This document shows, in pieces, positions 24,900-33,835 of a DNA stretch of 64,000 nt. Source of the stretch: Desulfoluna limicola (GTDB lineage Bacteria; Desulfobacterota; Desulfobacteria; Desulfobacterales; Desulfolunaceae); assembly GCF_021654575.1 (NCBI RefSeq), contig NZ_AP024488.1, positions 5,855,501 to 5,919,500 of the forward strand. Reading direction: 5' to 3'. A model generated the notes under the pieces. That model worked only from the letters and a program-made list of their open reading frames with translations, had not been told where the DNA came from and did not search any database. Both the position numbers and the translations under genes were made by a program. Position 1 is the first letter of the stretch. The number at the start of each line of letters is the position of its first letter.

Positions 24900-25666
24900 C
24901 ATTTCTCTTCCTCCATTTCCTACGTATCCCCCTTGTAATTTCCCTCTTCTCCGTAGGCACAACGTGCCGTTTCCCCCCCCCCCCCCCATTTAATGTCCGT
25001 GTCTCTGTCTTTGATGCCATGGATTCGTCAGTTTTTTGTTTTTGCCCCCGGTTTTCAGCATGCATCATTTGGTCTGTACACTTGCCACCTTGACCGCTAT
25101 CCGCAGGCGATAGAGATGGCAACACTATCGGGGGGATAGTGCCCCTCGACATCCACGCATTTAACCGCCGGGTTAATATCGGGTACTCGGGTTTTTTTGA
25201 GGGGATGTGTTGCCAGATGGGTATCGAGCTTTTAAACTGAGTTGAATTGCGAATCCCGCCGGGTGACAGGGGGTTGTTCGGGCATCTGTCAAACCTGTCG
25301 GATCTCCCGCACGGATCCCCGTTGATTTTGCCGCGCACAGCGGGAATGCGTGGTGTTAAGGTAGCTGCTGACAGGCCATGTCACGAAAAGGGGGCACTCT
25401 GGAAAAGCAGCCTCCGGCGGTAAGGGGGGCGAAGCCGTATTGGGCAAAATACCTTGAAAGCTGATGACGGATGGGTTTTGCCTCCCTCACTACGTATCCA
25501 TACACGTCGAAGTCTGTGGAAACCCCTGGGTCATCGCCGGCCATTCAGGCGAAAGCCGTCACAATGTGCCTTGGGGAACCAAGGGTGGCTCACCTCGCCG
25601 CCGGATGCCTGGGCTTTTGCTTGGCTTTGAATGATAGAAGGCGCACGTATAAGGAGATCTGATCTG
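24900..25666. other. Gap after tRNA cluster, with a 15-nt poly-C tract and repeat fragments
   Basis: A run of 15 consecutive C residues occupies 24973-24987. Fragments of the dispersed repeat occur near 25408 (GCCTCCGGCGG) and 25574-25610 (GGTGGCTCACCTCGCCGCCGGATGC). No frame has a ribosome site plus a recognisable product. The strong AAGGAGATCT at 25651-25660 belongs to the next gene. Confidence 0.5.
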
Positions 25667-26632
25667 ATGAAAAGTGTTGTGCTGGACGGATATACCCTTT
25701 CACCGGGAGACATCTCCTGGGAAGAGGTGGAGGCCTTTGGTGAGACGTTGATTTACGACCGGACCGGTTCTTGTGACACCGTCGCCCGGGCTAAAGGTGC
25801 GGAGGTGGTGTTTACGAACAAGACCGAGGTGGGCAGGGCCGAGATCGATGCTCTGTTACCGGAGCTTAAATACATCGGGGTTCTGGCCACCGGGTACAAC
25901 GTGGTGGACGTCGCCTACGCCCATGAAAAGGGCGTGGTGGTAACCAACGTGCCGGGGTATGGCTACGATGCCGTGGCTCAGATGGTCTTTGCTTTGATTC
26001 TGGAGCTCACCAACCGCGTTGCCCACCATGATGCCACGGTCAAGGCCGGGAAGTGGGCTGAGTGCGAGGACTTTTGCTACTGGGATTATCCGCAGGTGGG
26101 GCTTTCCGGGTTGACCCTTGGGATTTTTGGGTACGGCGGTATCGGTAAAGGGGTGGCGAACCTGGCAAGGGCCTTTGGGATGACGGTTCTGGTTCACACC
26201 CGCACCATGTCTGAAGGTGGTGACGGGGTGACCTTCTGCGACCGGGAGCGGCTCATTGCCGAAAGCGACGTGATCACCCTCCACTGCCCCCTTACCGAGG
26301 CGACCCACAAGATGGTGGACGAGGCGTGGCTGGCCAGCATGAAAGAGACCGGTTACCTCATCAACACAAGCAGGGGGGCTGTCATCGACGAAACCGCCCT
26401 GGCCTCCGCCCTCAATACCGGGCAGATCGCAGGGGCAGGCCTCGATGTTCTGGACGTTGAGCCCCCAAGCCCCGACAACCCCTTGCTTGCTGCGAAAAAC
26501 TGCTACATCACCCCCCACATCGCCTGGGCCACACGCAACGCCAGGGCCCGCCTCATGGACATAGCCGTGGATAACCTTCAACAGTTCCTGGCCGGGACGC
26601 CTCAAAACACCGTGCCTCCGGCGGCGAGGTGA
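25667..26632 (+). CDS. D-2-hydroxyacid dehydrogenase (glycerate/hydroxypyruvate reductase type)
   Basis: A 321-residue NAD(P)-dependent dehydrogenase of the D-isomer family. It has the substrate-side VLATGYNVVDVAYAHEKG, the Rossmann GIFGYGGIGKGVANLARAFG (about residues 150-169), the catalytic Arg in INTSRGAVIDE, Glu in LDVEPPSPDNPLL, and His in TPHIAWAT. The sequence resembles HprA-type enzymes that reduce hydroxypyruvate to D-glycerate. A glycerate 2-kinase and a tartronate-semialdehyde-reductase type gene are 4-8 kb away on the opposite strand, which fits serine/glycerate metabolism. Start: ATG after AAGGAGATCTGATCTG. The last codons (PPAAR) and the stop are provided by the dispersed repeat that begins at 26613. 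Confidence 0.9.
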   Translation: MKSVVLDGYTLSPGDISWEEVEAFGETLIYDRTGSCDTVARAKGAEVVFTNKTEVGRAEIDALLPELKYIGVLATGYNVVDVAYAHEKGVVVTNVPGYGYDAVAQMVFALILELTNRVAHHDATVKAGKWAECEDFCYWDYPQVGLSGLTLGIFGYGGIGKGVANLARAFGMTVLVHTRTMSEGGDGVTFCDRERLIAESDVITLHCPLTEATHKMVDEAWLASMKETGYLINTSRGAVIDETALASALNTGQIAGAGLDVLDVEPPSPDNPLLAAKNCYITPHIAWATRNARARLMDIAVDNLQQFLAGTPQNTVPPAAR

Positions 26633-26712
26633 GCCACCTTGAAAGCGCGTTCGCGAATACTCCTGTCCCTCGTTCCTATGGATGATCGCATTCGCTGACG
26701 GGCTTCGCCCGT
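26613..26712. repeat. Dispersed composite repeat overlapping a gene's 3' end
   Basis: GCCTCCGGCGGCGAGG starts inside the dehydrogenase gene and supplies its stop (TGA). The short hairpin is AGGTGAGCCACCT. The long hairpin at about 26652-26693 keeps outer arms GCGAAT/ATTCGC and the loop CTCGTTCCT but has decayed in between. GACGGGCTTCGCCCGT follows at 26698-26713. The remaining bases to 27037 hold a reverse copy of the second repeat type near 26895-26940 and no gene. Confidence 0.75.
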
Positions 26713-27037
26713 GGACAGCGACTGAGGTGAACGAACCGGCATGGTGAAGGCTGAAGGGGGCCTTGCCCCCATAGAACAGTGAGAGCCTTGGGGTGGTCGC
26801 CACGAGTCTCGAGGGCTTTATGGCGTGGGGCGCTGTGGCTTGATTTTTTGTGTTCATAGGCATTGTCTCTTTTCATACAAATAGAATGAAGCGTTGCGCC
26901 TCAAGGCCTTCAGCCCTTCGCCTTCAGCCTTTAGCCCGGTTTTATGGCCCCTGCCCGGTCCTTACAACCCAAGTCCCGGGCAGGGTGGTTTTGGTGTCAA
27001 CGGGCCGGAATGGTCATTGGGCCCGTTGGGTCGTGGC

Positions 27038-28138
27038 TTATGTGGTCAGCGCCCTCCACAGGGGGGCGGGGCTGAACCGGCTGTTGTCCATGAACTCTCT
27101 CCACATGCCCATGGCGGTTATTTTTGTCGCGAACAAGGCCGTTTGCATCAGGCCGTCGGGAAGAATGCCGACCCCCATAAAGGCTTTGGCCACGGGGTTT
27201 ACGGGCATGATCCCGCTGGTGATGCAGTACGTGTCCTTCACCTCTACCTGGTTCGGGTTCTGCTCAAAGGACTTTGGCCAGTATCCCTTCTTGGACTGGA
27301 AGATCCCTTTGTAGTTGTACCCGTCATTTCCGAACTTGAAACTTGTGTCGGTGATCAGCTCCACCACGCGATTGGAGAAGCCATGGGTGTTGTGCATCCC
27401 GGCAAGGGGGGCGATGCCCAGGGAGAGGCTCTGAAAGCCCGGTTCAATCCTGAAACTCGCAAGGGCGGTGGCGACGATGGCATCAAAGATGGCGATGTTC
27501 CGGCTGTCGTCCCGTCTGTTGATGTTGGCATACCACCCGATGCGCTGATTGTTTTCGTACATCGCCTCAAAGGTGACGTAGCCCACAAGCTCATGGTCAA
27601 GCCATGCGAAGAAGGTCCGCTCATCCGGGGTGTCCTTGAAGGTGGGTTCCCGGAGCAGCAGCCCAAGGGCCTTTTTGGCCTTTCGGGTGCTCCGCCAGGA
27701 GTCTGAAATTTTTTCGGCTTGTTGGGCAAGGGTCGTGTCGGAGTCCCACCGTGCCTCGGAAATGGTCAGCCCGCTTTTAAAGGCTTTGCGGATGCGCCGT
27801 CCGACGTTTTTTCCTTTCATGGACCAGTCTGACAGGATCAGTGTTTCGACGCCCATGTGGGTGGCATCACAACCGAATCCGTTGAAGAGCCGAGCCGTCT
27901 CCATGCTGCACTGCATGCCCACCAGGGACAGCCGTTGCCGGCGGGTTTCTGCGATGAACGCCTCCACGAGGGGTGTTGCATCCTCTGCCCGGCAGAAGGG
28001 ATCGCCGACAAAGATGCGGACCCCGTGGACATCCTGGTAGGCGATGGATCCGGCCCCATGGACGAACTGGGAAAAATGGGGGTCTGCTTTGATGGAGTAG
28101 GCCATGGTGAATGAGCCGAATTTCTTGTAACTCTCCAT
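27038..28138 (-). CDS. DUF2156 (LPG-synthase C-terminal-like) protein
   Basis: A 366-residue protein with a double-GNAT-like fold related to the C-terminal domain of phosphatidylglycerol lysyltransferases (DUF2156). Visible pattern: GKNVGRRIRKAFKSGLTISEA (about residue 135) followed by ISDSWRSTRKAKKALGLLLR, and the late FQSLSLGIAPLAGM. It has no TM segments, so it would be cytosolic and aminoacyl- or acyl-transfer is only a guess. The ATG at 28138 has AAGGAA upstream; the frame stays open for another 98 codons but without a better site. It follows a GNAT gene in the same direction by 137 nt and may be co-transcribed. Confidence 0.75.
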   Translation of the reverse strand: MESYKKFGSFTMAYSIKADPHFSQFVHGAGSIAYQDVHGVRIFVGDPFCRAEDATPLVEAFIAETRRQRLSLVGMQCSMETARLFNGFGCDATHMGVETLILSDWSMKGKNVGRRIRKAFKSGLTISEARWDSDTTLAQQAEKISDSWRSTRKAKKALGLLLREPTFKDTPDERTFFAWLDHELVGYVTFEAMYENNQRIGWYANINRRDDSRNIAIFDAIVATALASFRIEPGFQSLSLGIAPLAGMHNTHGFSNRVVELITDTSFKFGNDGYNYKGIFQSKKGYWPKSFEQNPNQVEVKDTYCITSGIMPVNPVAKAFMGVGILPDGLMQTALFATKITAMGMWREFMDNSRFSPAPLWRALTT

Positions 28139-28275
28139 AATAATCGTATTCCTTTGCTTGTTTCTTAATTCTTGTTTGTGAGCCGCGCCTGTGAGGTGAT
28201 AGCCTCGGGTTGTCAGGGCGGGTAAGTCATTGTGGTGTTCAACGGTGGGGGTGTTGTGGGGGGGGTGCCCGGGCA

Positions 28276-28890
28276 TCACAGGGCTTTTTTCATACGGTAC
28301 TGCGATGAAAACCCTGCCTTTGAGGCGATGGGGCCGTATGGCAGAAAACCGCAGGTTCTGAATCCCATCGCTTCGTAGAGCTTTTTTGCGTCGGGGTTGG
28401 TGTTGACGACCTCCAATCGGACCCCGGTGCAATGGCGGGTTCTTCCATAGGCAAAGAGGGCCTCGAGGAGCCGATGCCCGACACCTGTGCCCCGGACCTC
28501 TTCCGACACGGAGATCACCTGTACCCTGAGTTCATCCTCTTTGAGGGGGTGCAGGTCTTTGAAGACGGAGCCGCTCAGCTTTCTGACGGTTCCGCCCAAG
28601 AGGCCGAATTCCTCTTTCAAGGTGTCGAGATTGAGGTTGATGAATTTCTTCCGCCGGTACTGAAATCCCAGGACGCCCAGGACATTTCCTTCGGAGACGG
28701 CGTACAAGGCGGACGTGAAGTCCGCCCCGTCAAGGTAGACTCGTTTTGCCTGGGTCCTGTCCCTGGGCTTGAGCATGAGGTGGTCTACTTTTCGGCCAAA
28801 CCCCTCCAGGAAGACGTCGATGGACGCTTCCTTTAACTCCTCGGGCACATGCCCCAACAGAATACTTGTCGATTGACTCTTTTTCTTCAC
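28276..28890 (-). CDS. GNAT family N-acetyltransferase
   Basis: A 204-residue protein whose C-terminal half is a GNAT domain: LRVQVISVSEEVRGTGVGHRLL contains the acetyl-CoA pyrophosphate loop (R-G-T-G-V-G), followed by GVRLEVVNTNPDAKKLYEAMGF, the classical motif B. The N-terminal 90 residues (EELKEASIDVFLEGFGRKVDHLML) are family-specific. The start chosen is GTG at 28890, supported by AAGGAG at the right distance; a longer frame upstream lacks a ribosome site. Neighbour of the DUF2156 protein, itself GNAT-like, so the two may act in one pathway. Substrate unknown. Confidence 0.85.
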   Translation of the reverse strand: MKKKSQSTSILLGHVPEELKEASIDVFLEGFGRKVDHLMLKPRDRTQAKRVYLDGADFTSALYAVSEGNVLGVLGFQYRRKKFINLNLDTLKEEFGLLGGTVRKLSGSVFKDLHPLKEDELRVQVISVSEEVRGTGVGHRLLEALFAYGRTRHCTGVRLEVVNTNPDAKKLYEAMGFRTCGFLPYGPIASKAGFSSQYRMKKAL

Positions 28891-29401
28891 GATACAATGC
28901 TCCTTAAGTAGGTGAATAAGAAGACCAGGGCAGCAGATGCCTGCCGAATGACCTGCCTTGAAAGCTAAAGGACAGGCCGTCGGTGGCGGGCCTTTATGCG
29001 ACACCTGGTCAGTGACGGCGAAATTGTAGGGAAAGTAAGCGGGCAGGTACAGAGATATGAATAAACGTCGTTGTTTAAGGGTTTCTTAAGTCTTTGTTTT
29101 GGCGACGGGGCAATGGGTTTAAATGGGGTTTTGTTGATCTTTTGTATCGGATTTTAAATGGCGAATGGGGGTGTTGGCTGGGTATGGGATGGGCAGGCGG
29201 ATGGCAGGTGGGGGCAAGAATATATTTTACTCTTTTCTGGGGTGAGGTATTGATTTCTTACGGGGTGGTTTCGCAAAAAGAGGGGCGGGGATAGGAGATA
29301 CCCATACCGTTTGGCTGGGGTGATGACAGAAAAGTAAGGGGCAACCGGAACGTTTTTGCGGCGCATTTTTCAACCAGGGACCCGCCGGCGGCATCGCCGT
29401 A
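28891..29401. other. Noncoding 510-bp gap, G-rich on the plus strand
   Basis: No gene is supported. The stretch 29095-29300 is strongly G-over-C on the plus strand (for example GGGGTGTTGGCTGGGTATGG near 29168) and contains open but start-poor frames. I see no repeat of the main family here. Confidence 0.4.
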
Positions 29402-30220
29402 TCACTCTGGCGATGCGATGACCCGGTCAATGATGCTCTGGAGTTCTCCGCTGGCATGCATGGCGTGTATCACGGTATTGAATTTGGCGATGAAGTCTTC
29501 TTTGAAATAAAACCTGCCAAAATCCATTCGGGTAAAGCCGAGGTAGCCCCATTCGGAGCTGATCACGAGGGCCTCTTTAAGGACGTCATGCTTTCCTCCC
29601 TCATCGTAGAGGCCTTCCTTTTTAAGCCTGTTCAATTCCCAGGCAATGGAGAGGCGGGCGTTGATGTAGCAGTCAACTCGTCTGATACCGAGTTTCAGGA
29701 TGTTGATTCGGTTGCTCATGGCCTCATCTATGGTAATGTCGCCTTTTTTGACGGCCTCATCGAAGGCCTCGCCACCGGTGAGGAAGCCGGCGTTCTGGCC
29801 AAGGGTCAGGCCAAAAAAGTCGTCGGGCCATTTTTTTCTCGGGGCAGCTGTGAGGACGTCCTGCCGGCAGAAAACCACCAGCTCTTCACGGAGAATGGGG
29901 TCAGAGTAGGGCCACATGTAGGGGCGTGTCTCAGGTCTATAGTAGGGTGGGAAAATGGCGAATCCTTCGCCGCTTTTTATGTAGTGCAGCCCTCTTTTCC
30001 AGGGGATGGGAACGATGGTGACCCGGTACCCCTCCATCCGTGAAAAGGCGGTATTCAAAATGGCCGTGTAGACACCACGGGCCTGGCCGTCCACCTCGTA
30101 GCTGTATGGCGGGTAATTGTCATCGCAGTATACGGAGACCTCTGTCACAGTGGCGGTTGCCCCTCCTGCCAGAAGGAAGATCGTTACCATTGTGCCGAAA
30201 AGAAGGGTTGCACGTTTCAT
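29402..30220 (-). CDS. Periplasmic solute-binding-like protein (SBP family 3)
   Basis: A 272-residue exported protein: signal peptide LLFGTMVTIFLLAGGATA, then a type-3 bacterial solute-binding fold (VYCDDNYPPYSYEVDGQARGVYT near residues 30-52, the usual NxPPf...G motif; ELVVFCRQDV; and GFTRMDFGRFYFKEDFIAKFN near the end). No permease or ATPase gene is adjacent, and the protein is shorter than typical sensor proteins with such domains, so an orphan binding protein or a signalling partner is possible. The ligand is likely an amino acid or small polar compound by family. The ATG at 30220 follows AGGTGGGG. It stands alone on the minus strand. Confidence 0.82.
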   Translation of the reverse strand: MKRATLLFGTMVTIFLLAGGATATVTEVSVYCDDNYPPYSYEVDGQARGVYTAILNTAFSRMEGYRVTIVPIPWKRGLHYIKSGEGFAIFPPYYRPETRPYMWPYSDPILREELVVFCRQDVLTAAPRKKWPDDFFGLTLGQNAGFLTGGEAFDEAVKKGDITIDEAMSNRINILKLGIRRVDCYINARLSIAWELNRLKKEGLYDEGGKHDVLKEALVISSEWGYLGFTRMDFGRFYFKEDFIAKFNTVIHAMHASGELQSIIDRVIASPE

Positions 30221-30634
30221 AAACCCCACCTGATTGAAATAGGAAGATTCGGGTGTGAAGAAGGGGTGGCCCTTGTCTGAGAATATTGCCGTCACGTGGA
30301 GTGATTATACCAGAGAGTTCAGGGAGAAGGAACAGGGGAGGTAAGGCAGGCGAAAGGCCAAGGGGCTTGGAATCGCCTTGCTTGGTCAGATAAAAGCAGG
30401 CGAGGGTCTGGGGGCGGGTTGAGCTGGCCTGGGAAATGGGCTGAGCAGCCCGTAAACCGTTTTCAAGGTGTGTTTGCCTTACGTCTTGCCGCAGAGTTGT
30501 TCCGTTCGAACGCAGGCATGTTAAGGCCCCGTTCTTGGTTAACCCTTCGGGCATAACGAAGGCGGTTGACCACCCTTAACCATTGCGGACCCGGGATCCA
30601 AGGGCTCAGCCCTTGGCCGCCCGAGTCATTTTGT
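30221..30634. repeat. Gap with second-type dispersed repeat
   Basis: At 30348-30397 there is AGGCGAAAGGCCAAGGGGC followed by TTGGAATCGCCTTGCTTGG, a copy of the second repeat type. Near 30594-30620 CCAAGGGCTCAGCCCTTGG is a short-hairpin variant like those of the main family, next to CCGCCCGAG. No gene supported. Confidence 0.5.
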
Positions 30635-32005
30635 TCAGGTAATGAGCACGATCTGCAGGTCGCAGACGTTGGTGTTGGTGGGGCCGGTTTTGTGAAGGGC
30701 GTTAAGGGTGTCGAAAAAGGTGTAGGCGTCATTGGCGTTAAGGGCTGCCTGGCTGGAGAGGTTGAAGGCGGTGGCCTTCTGCAGAATCTCGGCGTCGGCA
30801 AAGGCTCCGGCGGCGTCGGTGGGGCCGTCGTTGCCGTCGGTGGAGGCGGCGAGGAAGGCCACCTTCTCTTTTTCATCGTTCCACCCCTTCATGTCATGCA
30901 GAAAGGCGAGGGCGATCTCCTGGTTTCGCCCTCCTTTGCCGGTGCCGGTGAGGGTGACCACGGTTTCTCCGCCGAAGATGAGGCAGGCCGGTTTTGGGGT
31001 GAACATGTCCGAGGCGGCCGTATCCCGTGCAATGTCGGCAATGACTTTGGCCGCATGGCGGGCTTCCCCGCAGAGTCGGGCCGTGATGGGGGAAACGGTG
31101 TAGCCCAAGCCTCGCGCTTTGTCGGCGGCAGCAAGGAGGGCTTGTCTGTTGGTTCCGATGAGCAGGTTGGTTGTCAGGGAAAGGGTGGGGTCGCCGGGCT
31201 TGACGGTTTCCGGGATTTTTTCTTCAAACCCGAGCTTCAGGGCTTCCCGTACGTTTTGGGGCACCCGTTCCAGCACGCCGCGTCGCCGAAGAATGGCCAG
31301 GGCGTCGGCAAAGGTGGTCGTGTCAAAGTGGGTCATACCCGAGGCAATGCTACCGAGGTCGTCTCCGATGACATCCGACAGGATGAAGGTAAGGCTTCGG
31401 GCGGGGTGGAGCCTGGCCAGAAAACGGCCCCCTTTGAGATTTGAGATGTGTTTGCGCACGCAGTTTATCTCTTCGATGGCCGCTCCGGAGGCGAGGAGAA
31501 GGCGGGTGGTCTCCTGTTTGTCGGCGAGGGTGATGCAGGTGGTGCCGTCGGGGGAGTCCACGCAGAGGGGCGAGGGGGTAAGGGCCGAGCCACCCCCAGA
31601 GATGCAGGTGATGACCAGGGTTTTCTCATCGGCTTCATCGGCCAGCTCCGCGAGCCGTCGGGCAGCTTTTACCCCGTTTTCATCGGGTACCGGGTGATCG
31701 GACTCCACAACCTCTGCATGGCGAAGGGGCTCGGTGTGTCCGTATTTGACGCAGATCAGCCCCTTCGAAATCCGATCCCCCAGTATCTCTTCAAAGGCCA
31801 GGGCCATGCGGGCCGAGGCTTTACCCGCTCCCAGGAGAAGTATTCGGTCATAGTCCGCCAGGTTCTCGTTCACTTCCTGCCCGTTTATTGAAACCTTCAG
31901 GGTCTCCCCTTCAAGGCAAACACTTCGGGTGATCATGGTGTATGGGTTGACCCGGTCAAGGGCGGCAGTGAAAATTTCGGTCAGGTGGGTTCGAAGGGGT
32001 GTCAT
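30635..32005 (-). CDS. Glycerate 2-kinase (MOFRL family)
   Basis: A 456-residue kinase of the GckA/MOFRL family that phosphorylates D-glycerate to 2-phosphoglycerate with ATP. Family marks: LLLGAGKASARMALAFEEIL, the GGGSALTPSP loop (around residue 130), INCVRKHISNLKGGRFL, FILSDVIGDDLGSIASG, and the C-terminal MOFRL part with GGRNQEIALAF and STDGNDGPTDAAGAFAD. Normal length. The frame has a TTG two codons before the ATG at 32005; neither has a strong ribosome site. Together with the reductase gene 32431-33330, transcribed the same way, it fits conversion of tartronate semialdehyde or hydroxypyruvate to glycerate and then to glycolysis. Confidence 0.92.
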   Translation of the reverse strand: MTPLRTHLTEIFTAALDRVNPYTMITRSVCLEGETLKVSINGQEVNENLADYDRILLLGAGKASARMALAFEEILGDRISKGLICVKYGHTEPLRHAEVVESDHPVPDENGVKAARRLAELADEADEKTLVITCISGGGSALTPSPLCVDSPDGTTCITLADKQETTRLLLASGAAIEEINCVRKHISNLKGGRFLARLHPARSLTFILSDVIGDDLGSIASGMTHFDTTTFADALAILRRRGVLERVPQNVREALKLGFEEKIPETVKPGDPTLSLTTNLLIGTNRQALLAAADKARGLGYTVSPITARLCGEARHAAKVIADIARDTAASDMFTPKPACLIFGGETVVTLTGTGKGGRNQEIALAFLHDMKGWNDEKEKVAFLAASTDGNDGPTDAAGAFADAEILQKATAFNLSSQAALNANDAYTFFDTLNALHKTGPTNTNVCDLQIVLIT

Positions 32006-32011
32006 AGGCAA

Positions 32012-32430
32012 GGTCGGTGAATCAGGTGATAGGTAATGGGTGATAAGGAAAAAACAGGGCTAAGGGCTGTGGAATCGCTACGCTTTGTCTGTTCATATGA
32101 CGGGAGGCGTATGCGATTTGCCCCGATAAGCGAGGGGCAAATCGAATGTGCAATACGGGTGCAGGGAGTGACGAAACCACGTTGGTTACAACATCTCCTG
32201 CCGAAGTTATTCCAATGAAAATCATCCTGGCTTCTATCGACATTTAAAACCACGAAGCACACGAAGCGCCCTTCGGGTGACACGAAGAAGGGTGAGTCAC
32301 CTCAGCGTTGCTCACGGGTGCAGCCCGTCAGCGAATGCTCTCGGTCTGAGGAACGAAGGCCGAGAGCATTTGCAATATGGGGTGCAGGGGATCATCCCCT
32401 GCCCGCCGGAGGCAAGGTGTTTTGCCTTGC
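32012..32430. repeat. Gap with two dispersed repeat types
   Basis: Near 32055-32095 lies the second repeat type (AGGGCTAAGGGCTGTGGAAT, CGCTACGCTTTGTCTG). At 32110-32145 GCGATTTGCCCC and GGGGCAAATCG surround GATAAGCGA, a hairpin with a changed loop. At 32316-32373 is a clean main-family hairpin: arms from GCGAATGCTCTCGG and CCGAGAGCATTTGC with G-T pairs, loop GAGGAACGA (32348-32356). It is followed by the short-hairpin variant CAGGGGATCATCCCCTG and GCCCGCCGGAGGC. No gene is supported. Confidence 0.75.
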
Positions 32431-33330
32431 TCAGGCCATGTTGTTCAGCTGCTTCAGGGCAAGCATCAGGGACTGGGTGCCCATTCTGGCGCCCCCATGT
32501 GCCATGACGGCCTGGTAGAGCTGGTTGACAAGGGCAAGGCCTGGCAGGGCCAGGTTCATGAGTCGGGCCTCTTCAAGGGCGACACCCATGTCTTTGACAA
32601 AGTGTTCGACAAAAAAGCCGGTGTCGTACTCCCCATTTAGAATTCGGGGCGCGAGGTTGTCCAGGGACCAGCAGGCAGCGGCACCACCCGAGATGCTTGA
32701 GAGCATGACCTCAAGGTCGAGCCCGGCTTTGTGGCCGTAGATGAGGGATTCGCACATGCCGACCATGGTGCCGGCGATGACGATCTGGTTGCACATTTTG
32801 GTGTGCTGTCCGGCGCCGGCTTTTCCCTGGTAGACGATCTTTTTTCCCATGATCTCGAACAGGGGGGTGATGGCGTCGACAGCCTCTTTATCGCCCCCCA
32901 CCATGATGGAGAGGGCAGCGTTTCTTGCCCCTACGTCACCACCGGAGACAGGGGCGTCGACGGCGGAGATTCCCATCTCTTTTGCAGCTGTATGGATCTT
33001 CTGGGCCAGGGTGGGCTGGGTGGTGGTCATGTCCACCACCACGGAGCCGGGCTTTGCGCCTTTGAGGATCCCTTGCTCACCCAGGTAGACGTCTTCAACA
33101 TCTTTGGGAAAACCCACGATGGTAAAGATGACGTCTGAGCCCGCCGCCACCTCTTCGGGGGTCTCCTTCCATTGGGCCCCCAGGTCGATGAGGGGCTGAG
33201 CCTTGGCTTTGGTCCGGTTGTAGACGCTGGCCTGATAGCCTTTCTCCATGAGGTGACGGCACATCCACTGCCCCATCACCCCGGTCCCAATCCATCCGAT
33301 ACGTGTGCTGGTTTTGTCTGTTGTGATCAT
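32431..33330 (-). CDS. 3-hydroxyacid dehydrogenase, tartronate semialdehyde reductase type
   Basis: A 299-residue beta-hydroxyacid dehydrogenase. The Rossmann motif is RIGWIGTGVMGQWMCRHLM (residues 10-28). The substrate segment is VDAPVSGGDVGARNAALSIMVGG. The catalytic Lys region is GAGQHTKMCNQIVIAG. Members include GarR/GlxR (2-hydroxy-3-oxopropionate reductase) and 3-hydroxyisobutyrate dehydrogenase; the adjacent glycerate kinase favours the first, an inference. The ATG at 33330 has AAGGAC upstream. It is 425 bp from the glycerate kinase with repeats in between, so separate promoters are possible. Confidence 0.88.
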   Translation of the reverse strand: MITTDKTSTRIGWIGTGVMGQWMCRHLMEKGYQASVYNRTKAKAQPLIDLGAQWKETPEEVAAGSDVIFTIVGFPKDVEDVYLGEQGILKGAKPGSVVVDMTTTQPTLAQKIHTAAKEMGISAVDAPVSGGDVGARNAALSIMVGGDKEAVDAITPLFEIMGKKIVYQGKAGAGQHTKMCNQIVIAGTMVGMCESLIYGHKAGLDLEVMLSSISGGAAACWSLDNLAPRILNGEYDTGFFVEHFVKDMGVALEEARLMNLALPGLALVNQLYQAVMAHGGARMGTQSLMLALKQLNNMA

Positions 33331-33835
33331 GATTTTTTGTTGTCCTTCAGCTTCTGTAAAATCAAAAGAGCCTCCAGCGGCAAGGTGAGCCACCTTGAAA
33401 GCTGGCTGCGAATGCGCATCGACTTGCGTTGCTCTAAGGGGGTTGCGTCCGCATTCGCGCAACGTGAGCCATCATGCAAGGTAAGTCCCAACGGCATGGG
33501 CTGTGGGTTCCATTGAATCAACCTGAGTCAACAATACCATCTGCTTCTCAAACCCCATGGACTGATAAATAAAGCCGTTTAGCTCACAGCAGGGTTGCCG
33601 GCGTTTGTCCGATGAAAGTCAACCCATGATCCGGCACTGGAACTCCGGCAGGTCACGCATTTATGACTCATGGTGAGTGACGTCACACGCCACGCGAATG
33701 CGGACGCGGAGAGGATAGCACACCGGCACCCGAATCGCATTCACCATCGGCTTTCGAGGTGCCCCCACCTCGCCGCCGGAGGCCAAGCTGATTTTTACAA
33801 AAAATAATTGGACAAACAGGCTCCGGGTTGCCCGG
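33331..33835. repeat. Gap with two degenerate composite repeats
   Basis: At 33371-33400 GCCTCCAGCGGCAAGG and TGAGCCACCTTGAAAGC, then a decayed long hairpin (TGCGAATGCG ... CGCATTCGCG, 33408-33460) whose loop is not recognisable. A reverse copy at 33729-33785 has CGAATCGCATTCACCATCGG, TTTCGAGGTGCC, CACCTCGCCGCCGGAGGCC. No gene is supported. Confidence 0.6.
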
